Source of the DNA: JAENVU01 sp963801105
Lineage (GTDB): Bacteria; Actinomycetota; Acidimicrobiia; IMCC26256; JAENVU01
Direction of reading: 5' to 3'
NCBI GenBank assembly: GCA_963801105.1
Contig: CAWDDH010000003.1
Coordinates: forward strand, 3,658,001 to 3,722,000
Length of the DNA: 64,000 nt
Shown here: positions 28,230 to 37,672 of the stretch, one piece after another
Position numbering within the stretch: the stretch's first letter is position 1
Layout of the letters: the number at the start of each line of letters is the position of its first letter
Notes under the pieces: generated by a model
Database searches by the model: none
Seen by the model: the letters and a program-made list of their open reading frames with translations, nothing else
What the model was told of the DNA's origin: nothing
Made by a program: the position numbers and the translations under genes

Positions 28230-31200
28230 TCAGTGGGCGCCGGTGTTGGCGAGGTCGCGTCCGAAGCGCGGCCACTGGTGGACCCGGCCCGCCGCGGTCG
28301 GCGTGTGCCACACGATGAGCACGCCGTCTCGGCGCACGACCGCGAGCTCGAGCCGGCCGTCCCCGTCCCAGTCCCCGAGGCTCGGTGTCCCCACGAGCCA
28401 GCCGCCGGTGAGCTTCGGCCATCCGGCCGGAACGGTCCCGTTCGGCGTCACCGCGCTGAGCGTGTACACACCGTTGCCGGCGATCACCTCCGTGCGCCCG
28501 TCGCCGTTGACGTCCGCGATCGCCGGCGTCACGAAGAAGGCGAGGTCCGGGGTCTCGCGCGGGTACGCCGGACGCATCGCGCCGGTCGCGCCGTCCCAGG
28601 CCGCGAGCAGGTCATCGGACGGCAGCTGCAGTTCGGGCGACGCCGTGTCGAACAGGCGGGAGAGCCCCGACACCGGCGCCGCGACGTCCATCCGCCTTCG
28701 GCTGCCCAGCTTGCCGACGCTCGGACCGCCGAAGGCGCTCAGGATCACGCCGACGTCGTCGGAGTTGCGCAGCGCGCCGGTCCCGGTCGGGTCGTTCGCG
28801 AAGAGCCCGCCGTACCAGTGGAGCGGGACATCCTTGCCGCCGACCTGGCCCAGCGCCGACTTCCCGTCGAGACCGAGGACGTAGATCGGGCCGACCGCGG
28901 ACGTGGCGACGATCTCGCGGCCGGGATGCGTCGGGACGACGTCGCCGATCGCGGCCTGGGCCGCGACACCGTCGCCGATCACCGGGAGGACCTCGCGCTG
29001 GAACATGCCGAGCTTCACCGGCCACCCCGGCAGGTAGGCCTGCGCGTCCGGGTGCGCGGGATTCGGGTTCGGGTTCGTCGCCAGCGTTCCGCGCGGCGAG
29101 ATCACGTACTCACGCGAGTTGCCCGATGTCCCCGGCAGGCCGCCGAACTCGGGCGCGTTGAAGGGCTCGTCGTACTCCTCCTGCGCGCCGACGACGATCT
29201 CGGCGCGTCCATCGCCGTCGAGGTCGGCCAGCGCCGGGGTGGCGACGAGCTCCCCGCCGTCGCCGACCCCGGCGTCGGGGCGGAAGACGACATGGTGGGT
29301 GACGGGGTCCACGCTCGCGACCTTGGCGGGATCGACGACCAGGACCGGGAAACCCGCGACCGGCGAGCCGTCACCGTGCCAGGCGTACACGTGGCGGTCC
29401 ATCGCCGCGCCGACGAGCTCGACGCGACCGTCGCCGTCGAGGTCGGCCGCGGCGAGCGAGTTCGCGAAGCCCGGCTTCGTGCGGTTGACGTGATCCTGCG
29501 CCGACGGATCGTCACGCGAGAAGTCCGGGTTCGTCTGCGCGTCGCGCGAAGCCCGGCAGCTCGTGGCCCCACCGGTTCCATGCGTCGACCCGGCCTTCGA
29601 GATCCGCGACGGCGATGTCGGGCGAGCCGTCGCCGTCGAGGTCCGCGATCGTGGGCGCGCCGACCATGACCGCACCCCCGGGGCCCGTGATGCCTGCGTA
29701 CGCCGCGGCCCAGGAGCGGATCCAGTACGGCGCCGGACGGGTGTGCACCGGGAAACCGGGCAGCTCCCGACCGTCGGCGCGTCGCACGTGCACGGCCCCA
29801 TCGTCGGTGGCGACGACGAGCTCCTGCCCGCCGCCCGGCTCGAGATCCGCGAACACCGGCGACGCGGTGCCCGCCCCCGCGATCCGCTGGGGCATCCCGC
29901 GCACGAGATCGGGGTCGTCGTGCACGAACAGCTGCTTCTGGGACTCACCCCGGAGCCCTCGGGTGGGACCGTCCTCCGCGGTGACCACGACCCGGACGCG
30001 GACGCTGAAGCGCTCCTCATCGGTGCGGCCCGTCGTGGCGTCGGCCGGTGATCCCGTCGCCCCGGCGAGGGCCGCCGCGACCTCGCGTCGGTGCAGGGTG
30101 GCGAGCCGGCCGTCGACGGCATGGTGGCGACGGCGCTCGGATTCGATCACGTGCCAGGTGTCGGCGGCGGGATACGGGGGCGGCTGGAAGCCCGCCGCCC
30201 ACTCCACCCGGTACGAGTAGCGGTGCGCCCGCGGTGCCGCGACGTGACCGGTGATCGCGACCGAACCGGAGGTGGGCAGCACGTCGAACCACCGTGGGCC
30301 CGTCAGGTCGGCCTCGGGCGGGATCCGCGCGTCGCGGACCGCCTTGACCAGCTCGTACGCGTTGAGCCGGCCGTAGCCGTGGGTCGCGTCCCACCCGGCA
30401 CGGCTCGGATAGCGCACGGTGCTCCCCGTGAGGAAGTCGTTGGCGGGATCGACCGCGTTCGGAGTTCCGAAGTCGATGTCGTCCGCCGAGGCCCGGGCGA
30501 GCTGGAGGATCTCGTTCGCCGTGAGCGTGATGCCGCGGTCACGCGCCTCGCTGATCACCAGCCCGGCGACACCGCTCATGACCCCGGCGGCCTCCGACGA
30601 GCACGACGACGACGGAACGGAGAGGAACGTGCGCCCGCCGTAGTTGGTGCAGCCGTTGAGCGCGAGGTAGCTCGGCGGCGAGCTCGTGGTCGTGACCGAG
30701 TTGACCGCGAGCGTGTGCTCGAGCGCGCCGGGGAGGTTCGGGTGCTTGGAGGCCTCGTCGGCCATGGAGGCGATGACGGGGATGCCCCGCGCGTACGCGG
30801 CATCGATCGCCTGCTGGGCCTGGGGCGGGTTCGTGATCGCACCGAGAGCTTCCTGGATGACCGCCGCACCCGAGTCGATCCCGAAGAGCGTCCCCGCCGC
30901 GAACCGCCCACCGTCGGCGATGAACGAGTCGCCGACGCGGACGGGGATGAACGTGCACCGCGGGCAGGTCCCCACGCCCCCGGTTCCGTTGTCGGCGGCG
31001 GTGGAGTCCTCGGCTTCCCCGGTGCCGTGGCCGTACTGCACGGTGTCGAGGGGGTCGTTGTCGCCGAAGAGGAAGTCCCACCCCGAGATGTCGTCCACGT
31101 ACCCGTCGTGGTCGTCGTCGATGCCGTTGTTCCATCGCGGGTCGAGGATCAGGTCCTCGGGATCGGCGACGCCGTTGCCGTTGCGGTCGGCGATCGCGCC

Positions 31201-31659
31201 AAAGTCCGCGATCGAGAACCGGCCGTCGCCGTTGCAGTCGCCGCTCCGGATCGCGCACGGGGGCGTGACCTCACCGCGGTTGAGGTAGGCGCGATCGGCG
31301 AGGTCGGCCATGGCTCCCGCGTCGCGCCACTTGATGCCGGAGTCGAGCACCGCGATGCGCACGTCCGGACGACCGCGCGTCACACCCCAGGCCAGGTCGA
31401 CCGCCGCGCCCTTCTGCCCGCAAAGATGGTGCGGCGAGGTCGCGAGGGCCGGGTCCCGCAGGCTGGTGCGCTTGAAGTTGGTGCGGTCGAACTCGGCCGG
31501 GAGGCTCGCGGGCTCGTCGGCCGGTCCGTAGCGCCAGTTGGCGCAGTCGAGCGCGTGGACCACCGGCGGTGGGGTCCCGTGGTGCGCGCCCGCCGCGGGC
31601 ACCAGGCCGCCGAGACCGGTCAGCGCCACCACCACCCCTGCGATCGCAAGTCTCCGCAC
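28230..31659 (-). CDS. Secreted S8 subtilisin-like protease with FG-GAP repeats (one frame break)
   Basis: About 1,140-aa exported protein, GTG start at 31659, with signal peptide RLAIAGVVVALTGLGGLVPAAGA. The S8 domain has the catalytic Asp in RIAVLDSGIKW and His in YGHGTGEAED. The Ser region is SSSCSSEAAGVMSGVAGLV in place of the usual GTSMAAPHVAG. EF-hand-like calcium loops (NGDGRFSIADFG, DDDHDGYVDD) interrupt the domain. The second half holds at least five FG-GAP/VCBS repeats with DLDGDG-type loops (DLDGDGSPDIAVADL, DLDGDGRVELVGAA, DLDGDGRAEIVVG, DVNGDGRTEVIAG, DWDGDGRLELAVV). Near 29545 the frame shifts by one base, between LPGFAR and DAQTNPDFSRDD, and conserved repeats continue. Probably a calcium-stabilised extracellular protease. 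Confidence 0.82.
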
Positions 31660-31749
31660 CGGCCCCCCTGAACTGCGCGAAACGCCCGAGGTTAGGGCAG
31701 CGGCGCGTTGCAGTGCGAGGACGGCCCGCGCGGCGCGCCGGCGGGTCGG

Positions 31750-32617
31750 TCAGCCGATCGTGAGCTCGGAGCGGTAGATGCGGCGCGGCGTGATGGCGTC
31801 GATCTGGGTGGCGATCGAGACGAACGCGGCCGCGGCCTCCGAGTCGGGATCGGTGACCACGATCGGTGCGCCGGTGTCGCCGCCCTCGCGCAGCGCCTGG
31901 ACGAGCGGGACCTTGGCGAAGAGCGGGACCTCGAGCCGGTCGGCGAGCTCCTGACCCCCGTCGGCACCGAAGATCTCGTACGCGACGCCGTCATCGCCGC
32001 GGAACCAGCTCATGTTCTCCACCACGCCGATCACGTCGAGCTCGACCTTCTGCGCCATCGCGGCCGCGCGCTGGGCGACCGCCTGGGCGGCGCGGCTGGG
32101 GCGTCGTCACGATCACGACCTCGGCACGCGGCAGGAACTGGCTCATCGAGAGCGAGACGTCGCCGGTCCCCGGCGGCATGTCGATGACGAGGTAGTCGGG
32201 CTCGCCCCACGCGACGTCGGTGAGGAACTGCTCGAGCGCCTTGTGGAGCATCGGGCCCCGCCAGATGACGGCCTGGTCCTCGGGGACGAAGAAGCCCATC
32301 GACAGCAGGCGGACACCGTGGGCCGACGGCGGGATCATCAGGTTGTCGTCGGTGAGCTCGGGACCGTTCTCGACGCCGAGCATCCGCGGCATCGAGAAGC
32401 CCCACACGTCGGCGTCGATCGCGGCGACGTCCTTGCCCATGCGGGCCAGCGCGACCGCCAGGTTGGTCGTGACCGAGGACTTCCCGACACCCCCCTTGCC
32501 CGACGCCACCGCGATCACACGGGTGCGGGCGTGCGAGAACGGGTTCGTACCGGGCACGGGCGTCTCCTCGGATCGGGGGTCACCCCGGGGGCGGGGCGAC
32601 ATTTCCACTACGGACAT
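31750..32617 (-). CDS. mrp: Mrp/NBP35-family Fe-S carrier ATPase (one frame break)
   Basis: About 288-aa P-loop NTPase that holds and delivers [4Fe-4S] clusters to apo-proteins. Deviant Walker A ASGKGGVGKSSVTTNLA at residues 38-54, AAIDADVWGFSMPRMLG, then LVIDMPPGTGDVSLS and, after a break near 32097, VVENMSWF. Family members often carry CxxC after VVENMS; here the segment reads VENMSWFRGDDG without the cysteine pair. The N-terminal MIP18 domain found in many actinobacterial Mrp proteins is absent. It is divergent from the SufR-like gene with 17 bases between starts. Confidence 0.85.
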
Positions 32618-32618
32618 A

Positions 32619-32629
32619 GGTAGAATACC
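32619..32629. promoter_or_regulatory. -10 box and inverted repeat between mrp and sufR-like gene
   Basis: GGTA-GAA-TACC is a perfect 11-bp inverted repeat that contains the -10 box TAGAAT (32621-32626), 8 nt before ATG 32635. A regulator bound here would block its own leaderless promoter and the mrp start. Confidence 0.45.
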
Positions 32630-32634
32630 CGTCC

Positions 32635-33354
32635 ATGCCGACCACGCCTCCGCTCGACGCCGACGAGTTCAGTGCGGCGGTCACCGCGGTCACCAGCGCC
32701 TTCGGGGATCCGACCCGGCGGGAGATCTATCTGCTCATCCGCGAAGCGCCCGACGGCGTCACCGCGGGTGAGGTCGCCGAGCACTTCGACCTGCACCCCA
32801 ACGTCGCCCGCCACCATCTCGAGAAGCTCAGCTCCGGCGGCTACCTCGTGGTCGGCGTCGGCCGCAGCGACGGCGCGCGCGCCGCGGGCCGGCCGTCCAA
32901 GCGCTACCGCGTGTCCGAGCTCGACCATGCGCTGAACTTCCCGCCCCGGCGCGACGACCTGCTCGGCACGCTGCTCGCCCGCGCGCTCCAGATGCTGCCG
33001 CCCGATCAGGCCGAGCCCCTCGCCGAGGAGGTGGGCTTCGACTACGGCCGCAGCCTCGCGACGCGCATGGCCCCGTCGGAGGGGCAACGCTCCGTGAAGG
33101 CCGCGCTCGCCTCCGTCGCCGACGCGCTCACCGCGCACGGGTTCGCCGCGCACGCCGAGTCGCGCGGCGAGGTCCTCACCATCGTGAACGACCACTGTCC
33201 CTTCGGCGACGCGGCGCGCCAGTTCCCCCACGTCGTCTGCGCGGTGGACCGCGGGATGATCCGCGGGCTCATGGCCGGGCTCTACGGCGATACGGATCCG
33301 CGCTTCGAGTCGAGCCGCCCCGACGGCGACGACCACTGTGTCGCCCGCGTGTGA
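32635..33354 (+). CDS. SufR-like Fe-S cluster-sensing transcriptional regulator
   Basis: 239-aa regulator with an ArsR/DeoR-like winged HTH at residues about 20-75 (GEVAEHFDLHPNVARHHLEKL, with the wing RAAGRPSKRYRV). The C-terminal domain carries NDHCPFGDAARQFPHVVC and a last Cys at DDHCVARV. The spacing C-x12-C plus a distal C matches the cluster-binding cysteines of SufR, the repressor of Fe-S assembly genes. Its neighbours (Mrp, cysteine desulfurase, Nfu) fit that role. The likely site is the palindrome in its own promoter. The stop is followed directly by the 92-bp tandem repeat. Confidence 0.82.
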   Translation: MPTTPPLDADEFSAAVTAVTSAFGDPTRREIYLLIREAPDGVTAGEVAEHFDLHPNVARHHLEKLSSGGYLVVGVGRSDGARAAGRPSKRYRVSELDHALNFPPRRDDLLGTLLARALQMLPPDQAEPLAEEVGFDYGRSLATRMAPSEGQRSVKAALASVADALTAHGFAAHAESRGEVLTIVNDHCPFGDAARQFPHVVCAVDRGMIRGLMAGLYGDTDPRFESSRPDGDDHCVARV

Positions 33355-33546
33355 CGTGAGCGAGGCGTCGACCCCGGCCCAGCACCAGCAGACCCCGCCG
33401 AGCGGGGCCCGAACGGCCCGGCCCCCAGGGCCGAGAGTGGAAATGACGTGAGCGAGGCGTCGACCCCGGCCCAGCACCAGCGGACCCCGCCGAGCGGGGC
33501 CCGAACGGCCCGGCCCCCAGGGCCGAGAGTGGAAATGACGTGAGCG
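33352..33546 (+). repeat. 92-bp tandem repeat with three hairpins per unit
   Basis: Two full units (33352-33443 and 33444-33535, one visible mismatch: CAGCAGACC versus CAGCGGACC) and an 11-bp partial third unit that forms the start of the cysteine desulfurase gene. Each unit contains the stem-loops CCCCGC-CGA-GCGGGG (33393-33407), GGCCC-GAAC-GGCCC-like, and CGGCCC-CCA-GGGCCG (33419-33433). Each unit also holds a 31-codon GTG frame (33356-33451 and 33448-33543) whose TGA overlaps the next GTG, so sufR-like, mini-ORF 1, mini-ORF 2 and the desulfurase are linked by stop-start overlaps. The peptide is Pro/Arg-rich and may have no function of its own. Confidence 0.9.
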
Positions 33547-34679
33547 GGCGGAGCTACCTCGACCACGCGTCCAGCGCACCCCTCCGACCCTCGGCGCTCG
33601 AGGCGATGGTGCCGTACCTGCGCGACCACCACGCCGACCCCGGTCGCGTCCACTCCGACGGTCTGATCACCCGGGTCGCGATCGAAGATGCCCGCGAGCA
33701 GGTGGCGGCGTTCGTGGGGGCACGCGCGCGCGAGGTCGTGTTCACGAGCGGCGGCACGGAGGCGGTCGACACCGCGATCTTCGGCGCGTGCCGGGGGATC
33801 GAAGGCGCCGACCGCATCGTGACCACCCGCGTCGAGCACTCGAGCGTGCTCGACGCGTGCCGGCGCGAGCCCCTCGCGACCGTGGCCGTCGGCGTGGACC
33901 GCCAGGGTCGCTTCGACGCGACCGCCGTGCTCGACGAGATCACGCCGACGACCGCCGTCGTCTCGGTGCAACTCGCGAACCACGAGGTCGGCACGCTGCA
34001 ACCCGTGGCGGAGATCTGCGCCGGAGCCCGCGCCCGGGGCACGCTCGTCCACGTCGACGCGTGCGCCGCGGCGGGCTACCACCCGGTCGACTTCGCGGGT
34101 CTCGGCGCCGACCTGCTGAGCGTCACCGCGCACACCTGGGGCGGCCCGAAGGGCACCGGTGCCCTCGTCGTCCGCCGCGGCCTGCGCCTGCCGCCCTTCG
34201 TCGTCGGCGGTGCGCAGGAGCGAGCCCGGCGCGCGGGGATCGAGAACGTGCCCGCGATCGTCGGCTTCGGTGCCGCCGCGGCGGAGACCGGGCCGGCCCT
34301 GGCTGCCGAGTCGGCGCGTCTCGCGGCCCTGACGGCCCGGCTGCGTCGGGACCTCGAGCACTCCGTGTCCGGTCTGGACTTCCACGGCCCGGAAGCCCCC
34401 GACGGCCGGCTCCCGAACCTGCTGTGCTTCGGCGTCCGGGGCGTCGAGGCCGAGCCGGTGCTGCTCGCGCTCGACCAGCACGGGGTCGCCGTCCATTCCG
34501 GCTCCGCCTGCTCGTCCGAGTCGCTCGAGCCGTCGCCCGTGCTCGAGGCAATGCGCGCCGACGCCGACCACGCACTGCGAATGTCGGTCGGCTGGTCGAG
34601 CACCGACCGCGACATCGACCGGGTGCTCGACGCGCTGCCCGGAATCATCGAGCGGTTCCGCGGGTTGCGCAGCGCATGA
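33540..34679 (+). CDS. Cysteine desulfurase-like class V aminotransferase fold protein (PLP lysine altered)
   Basis: 379-aa NifS/IscS-type protein. It starts SYLDHASSAPLRPSALEAM and has the PLP-phosphate motif FTSGGTEAVDTAI, VEHSSVLDA, NHEVGTLQP and the persulfide cysteine loop HSGSACSSESLEPSPVLEAM. At the cofactor lysine position (SGHKxxGPKG in IscS) it reads TAHTWGGPKGTGAL: the His is kept but the Lys is Thr (codon ACC). The next lysine, in GPK, is retained. If the base calls are right, ordinary PLP Schiff-base chemistry is doubtful. GTG 33540 lies in the partial third repeat unit. ATGA overlap with the VOC gene. Confidence 0.85.
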   Translation: MSGRSYLDHASSAPLRPSALEAMVPYLRDHHADPGRVHSDGLITRVAIEDAREQVAAFVGARAREVVFTSGGTEAVDTAIFGACRGIEGADRIVTTRVEHSSVLDACRREPLATVAVGVDRQGRFDATAVLDEITPTTAVVSVQLANHEVGTLQPVAEICAGARARGTLVHVDACAAAGYHPVDFAGLGADLLSVTAHTWGGPKGTGALVVRRGLRLPPFVVGGAQERARRAGIENVPAIVGFGAAAAETGPALAAESARLAALTARLRRDLEHSVSGLDFHGPEAPDGRLPNLLCFGVRGVEAEPVLLALDQHGVAVHSGSACSSESLEPSPVLEAMRADADHALRMSVGWSSTDRDIDRVLDALPGIIERFRGLRSA

Positions 34680-35137
34680 TCCCGGTCCAGCGCCTCAACC
34701 ATGCCGTGCTCTACGTACGGGACGCCGCGCGATCCGCCGCGTTCTACCAGGAGGTGTTCGGGTTCGAGGTGGTCGAGCAGATGCCCGGCGCCGTCTTCCT
34801 GCGCGCGTCCGCCACGAGCAACCACCACGACCTCGGGCTGTTCTCGGTCGGCCCCGACGCGCCACTCCCCCAGCGCGGTCGCGTGGGCCTCTACCACCTC
34901 GCGTGGGAGGTGCCCTCGATCCACGACCTCACCGTCGCCCGCGACGAGTTGATGCGCGTCGGCGCGTACGTCGGCGAGAGCGATCACGGCGTGTCGAAGT
35001 CCCTCTACGCCCATGACCCCGACGGCAACGAGTTCGAGGTGATGTGGGCGGTACCGGCGACGGCGTGGGGCGAGTACGCCGGCCGGGCCGTGGTACAACC
35101 TCTCGACCTTCCCGCCGAGATCGAGAGATTCGGATGA
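34676..35137 (+). CDS. Glyoxalase/VOC superfamily protein
   Basis: 153-aa two-module VOC protein. Metal-ligand candidates: His in RLNHAVLYVRD, His in GLYHLAWEV and Glu in DPDGNEFEVMWA, the pattern of type I extradiol dioxygenases and related glyoxalases. The substrate cannot be inferred. ATG 34676 overlaps the desulfurase stop (ATGA), and its own stop overlaps the DUF169 start, so it belongs to the same coupled unit. Confidence 0.88.
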   Translation: MIPVQRLNHAVLYVRDAARSAAFYQEVFGFEVVEQMPGAVFLRASATSNHHDLGLFSVGPDAPLPQRGRVGLYHLAWEVPSIHDLTVARDELMRVGAYVGESDHGVSKSLYAHDPDGNEFEVMWAVPATAWGEYAGRAVVQPLDLPAEIERFG

Positions 35138-35853
35138 TGCAGAACTGGAACGACCTCGCCCGGCGGCTCCAGGGCGCGCTCGCGCTCGCGGCGCCGCCGA
35201 TCGCGATCACCTTCGCCGACGCCCCGCCGACCGACGTGGCGGCGTTCGACGCGCCCCTCCCGGCACCGCTCGAGGACGGCCGGACCGGGCGGGTCCCCGC
35301 CGGGTGCGTGTTCTGGATGCACGCGGCCGAGTCCACGTTCTCGACCGTCAAGGCCGACCACGCCAACTGCTCGGTCGGCAGCCTCACTCACGGCTTCGTC
35401 ACGCTGGACGAGGTCGCGGGCAACGGCGACGTCGCCGCGCTCCTCGAGACCGGCTGGGTCACGATGGACGTCGTGCCCGAGATCCCGGTCGTCACCCAGA
35501 CACCGGGTGCGGTCACCTACGGGCCCCTCGGCGACACGACCGTCGATCCCGACGTGGTGCTGCTGCGCGTGAACGGCAAGCAGCTCATGGTGCTGTCCGA
35601 CGCCATCCCCGGCCTGCGCATCGAGGGCAAGCCGCAGTGCCACATCGTCGCGATCGCGAAGGAGCAGGGCGAGGTCGCCGCGAGCGTCGGGTGCGCGCTC
35701 TCCCGCGTGCGCACCGGCATGCCCGCCACGGAGATGACGTGTGCGATCCCCGCCGCCAAGGTGGCCGTTGTGCTCGAGTCGATCGAGCACAACGCCGTCG
35801 CCGACGCGGCCGTCGCGCGCTACGCCGGCGAGGACGCCCGGCGCTTCGCCTGA
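35134..35853 (+). CDS. DUF169 family protein
   Basis: 239-aa cytosolic protein of the DUF169 family, with APPIAITFAD near the N-terminus and conserved cysteines in PAGCVFWMHAA, HANCSVGSLTHG, PQCHIV and SVGCALSRVRTGM. These could bind a metal or cluster. DUF169 proteins have no established activity. ATG 35134 overlaps the VOC stop (ATGA). Last gene of the plus-strand Fe-S unit, convergent with the Nfu gene 6 bases away. Confidence 0.85.
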   Translation: MMQNWNDLARRLQGALALAAPPIAITFADAPPTDVAAFDAPLPAPLEDGRTGRVPAGCVFWMHAAESTFSTVKADHANCSVGSLTHGFVTLDEVAGNGDVAALLETGWVTMDVVPEIPVVTQTPGAVTYGPLGDTTVDPDVVLLRVNGKQLMVLSDAIPGLRIEGKPQCHIVAIAKEQGEVAASVGCALSRVRTGMPATEMTCAIPAAKVAVVLESIEHNAVADAAVARYAGEDARRFA

Positions 35854-35859
35854 GCGGGG

Positions 35860-36483
35860 CTACTTCTTGGCGGCCTCGTAGTAGGGGTTCGTGCCGCTGG
35901 CGTGATCGGTCACGTCGACAACCTCGGTGATGTCGGGCACCGTGTCGAGGATCGCGACCTCGATCCCCTGCGACAGGGTCGCCGCGGCCATCCCGCACCC
36001 CTGGCAGCCGCCACCCATCCGCAGGTACGCGATGGCGCCCTCGACCGCGACGAGCTCGGCGTAGCCGCCGTGTGCCGCGATCTGCGGATTGATCTGCACC
36101 GCGAGGACCTCGATCACCTTCGCGACGACGGGGTCGTCGAGGTCCAGTTCGGGCATCGGACCCATCGGCTCGGGTTGGGGCGAGTTCGGGTTCTGGAGCA
36201 CCATCCCGCCGCCCGACAGGTCGAGCGTGGAGCCGCGGATCTTGTCCACGTGCTCGGAGGGCACGACGATCGAGAGGTCGTCGCCGTGCTGGACGGCATC
36301 GTCGTCGCCGGCCTCGTCGGTGCGCCGGAAGTACATGTCGTAGGTGAACGCCGTCCCGGAGACACCGTTGACCTCGAGCCAGAGCGCCAGGCTCCCGGGC
36401 TCGGGCTCGCCGGCACGCACCTCCAACACCCGCTCGCGCGCATCGTCGGTCACATGGAGGAGCGGGACGGTGGTTTCGGTCAT
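35860..36483 (-). CDS. NfuA-like Fe-S scaffold/carrier
   Basis: 207-aa protein with a degenerate A-type (HesB-like, cysteine-free) N-terminal domain (LLHVTDDARERVLEVRAG ... LWLEVNGVSGTAFTYDMYF) followed by a NifU C-terminal domain with the cluster-binding CxxC in MGGGCQGCGMAAATLSQGIE. This is the NfuA architecture, which transfers [4Fe-4S] clusters to targets. ATG 36483 (MTETTVPLL) is chosen; ATG 36492 would add three residues. It is divergent from the ATP-grasp gene by 19 bases. Confidence 0.9.
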   Translation of the reverse strand: MTETTVPLLHVTDDARERVLEVRAGEPEPGSLALWLEVNGVSGTAFTYDMYFRRTDEAGDDDAVQHGDDLSIVVPSEHVDKIRGSTLDLSGGGMVLQNPNSPQPEPMGPMPELDLDDPVVAKVIEVLAVQINPQIAAHGGYAELVAVEGAIAYLRMGGGCQGCGMAAATLSQGIEVAILDTVPDITEVVDVTDHASGTNPYYEAAKK

Positions 36484-36502
36484 GTGCACCATGATACGGG
36501 AG

Positions 36503-37665
36503 ATGGCCCGGGTACTTCTCCTCGTCCCCACCGCGTCCTACCGCGCCCCCGACTTCCTCCGGGCCGCCCGGGCGCTCGACGTGGAGGTGGTGCTCGCCTC
36601 CGAGGAGCCGCCGGCGATCAGCGCCGAGGGCCGATCGATCACCTTCCCGCTCGAGGACACGAGCGCGGCCCTGCACGAGATCGACGCGCTCGATCGCGCC
36701 CGGGGATCGACGCGGTCGTGGCCGTCGACGACCAGGGCGTCGTGTCCGCCGCGACCGCCGGTGAGCGCCTGGGCTTCCCGCACAACCCGCCCGATGCCGT
36801 CGCCGCGACCCGGGACAAGCTCGAGCTGCGCACGCGCCTCGCTCGCAGCGAGATCCCCCAGCCCGCGTTCGGCACCGATCCCGATGCCGTCGGCTACCCC
36901 TGTGTCGTCAAGCCGGTCGGCGCGGCCGGGAGTCGCGGGGTGATCCGGTGCGACTCGCCGGCCGAGTGGGCCGCCGCCGTCGAGCGCATCCGCCGGTTCT
37001 GGGACGGCGCGCTGATCGTCGAGCGGTACGTCCCCGGCGTCGAGGTCGCGGTCGAGGGCCTGCTGCGCGACGGCGAGCTCACGATCCTGGCCGTGTTCGA
37101 CAAGCCCGATCCGCTCGAAGGCCCCTACTTCGAGGAGACCATCTACGTCACGCCCTCGCGGCTGCCCGGGACCAAGCTCGCCGCGATCGACGCGCTGGTC
37201 GCGCGCGGCGCGACGGCCGTGGGCCTTCGCGAGGGACCGGTCCACGCCGAGGTCCGCGTGGACGGCGAGCGCCTCGCCCTGATCGAGATCGCGGCGCGCA
37301 CCATCGGGGGGTTGTGCGCGCGGACGCTGCGCTTCGGCGCCGGGATCTCCCTCGAGGAGGTCGTGCTGCGCCACGCGCTCGGGCGCCCGATCGAGGACCT
37401 GGAGCGACCGCGGTCGGCGTCGGGCGTGATGATGCTGCCGATCCCGAGGGCGGGCACGCTGCGAGCGGTGAACGGCCGCGACGCCGCGCTCGGGGTGCCC
37501 GGAGTGGTCGGCGTCGAGATGACGATCCCGATCGGATCGCCCGTCGTCCCCCTCCCCGAGGGCGACCGCTACCTCGGATTCCTGTTCGCGCGCGGCGACA
37601 CCCCGGCCACGGTCGAGGCGGCGCTCCGGGCTGGCGCCGACGCCCTCGATATCGTCGTCGGGTGA
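36503..37665 (+). CDS. ATP-grasp family carboxylate-amine/thiol ligase (one frame break)
   Basis: About 387-aa ligase of the PurK/carbamoyl-phosphate-synthase-like ATP-grasp superfamily. The N-terminal Rossmann-like part is MARVLLLVPTASYRAPDFL. The ATP-grasp lysine segment is PCVVKPVGAAGSRGVIR, the lid follows (ALIVERYVPGVEVAVEGLL), and the metal-binding LIEIAARTIGGLCARTLRFG. Near 36705, at CCCGGGG, one G is missing; adding it gives DRARGIDAVVAVDDQG and restores the frame. It ends 7 bases before the radical SAM gene, so the two are surely co-expressed. The acceptor substrate is unknown, possibly a peptide or amino acid. Confidence 0.82.
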
Positions 37666-37672
37666 TCCGCGC

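Noticed and set aside
33352..33546. CRISPR array
   Set aside because: Two adjacent 92-bp copies without spacers and no cas genes; it is a simple tandem duplication with hairpins.
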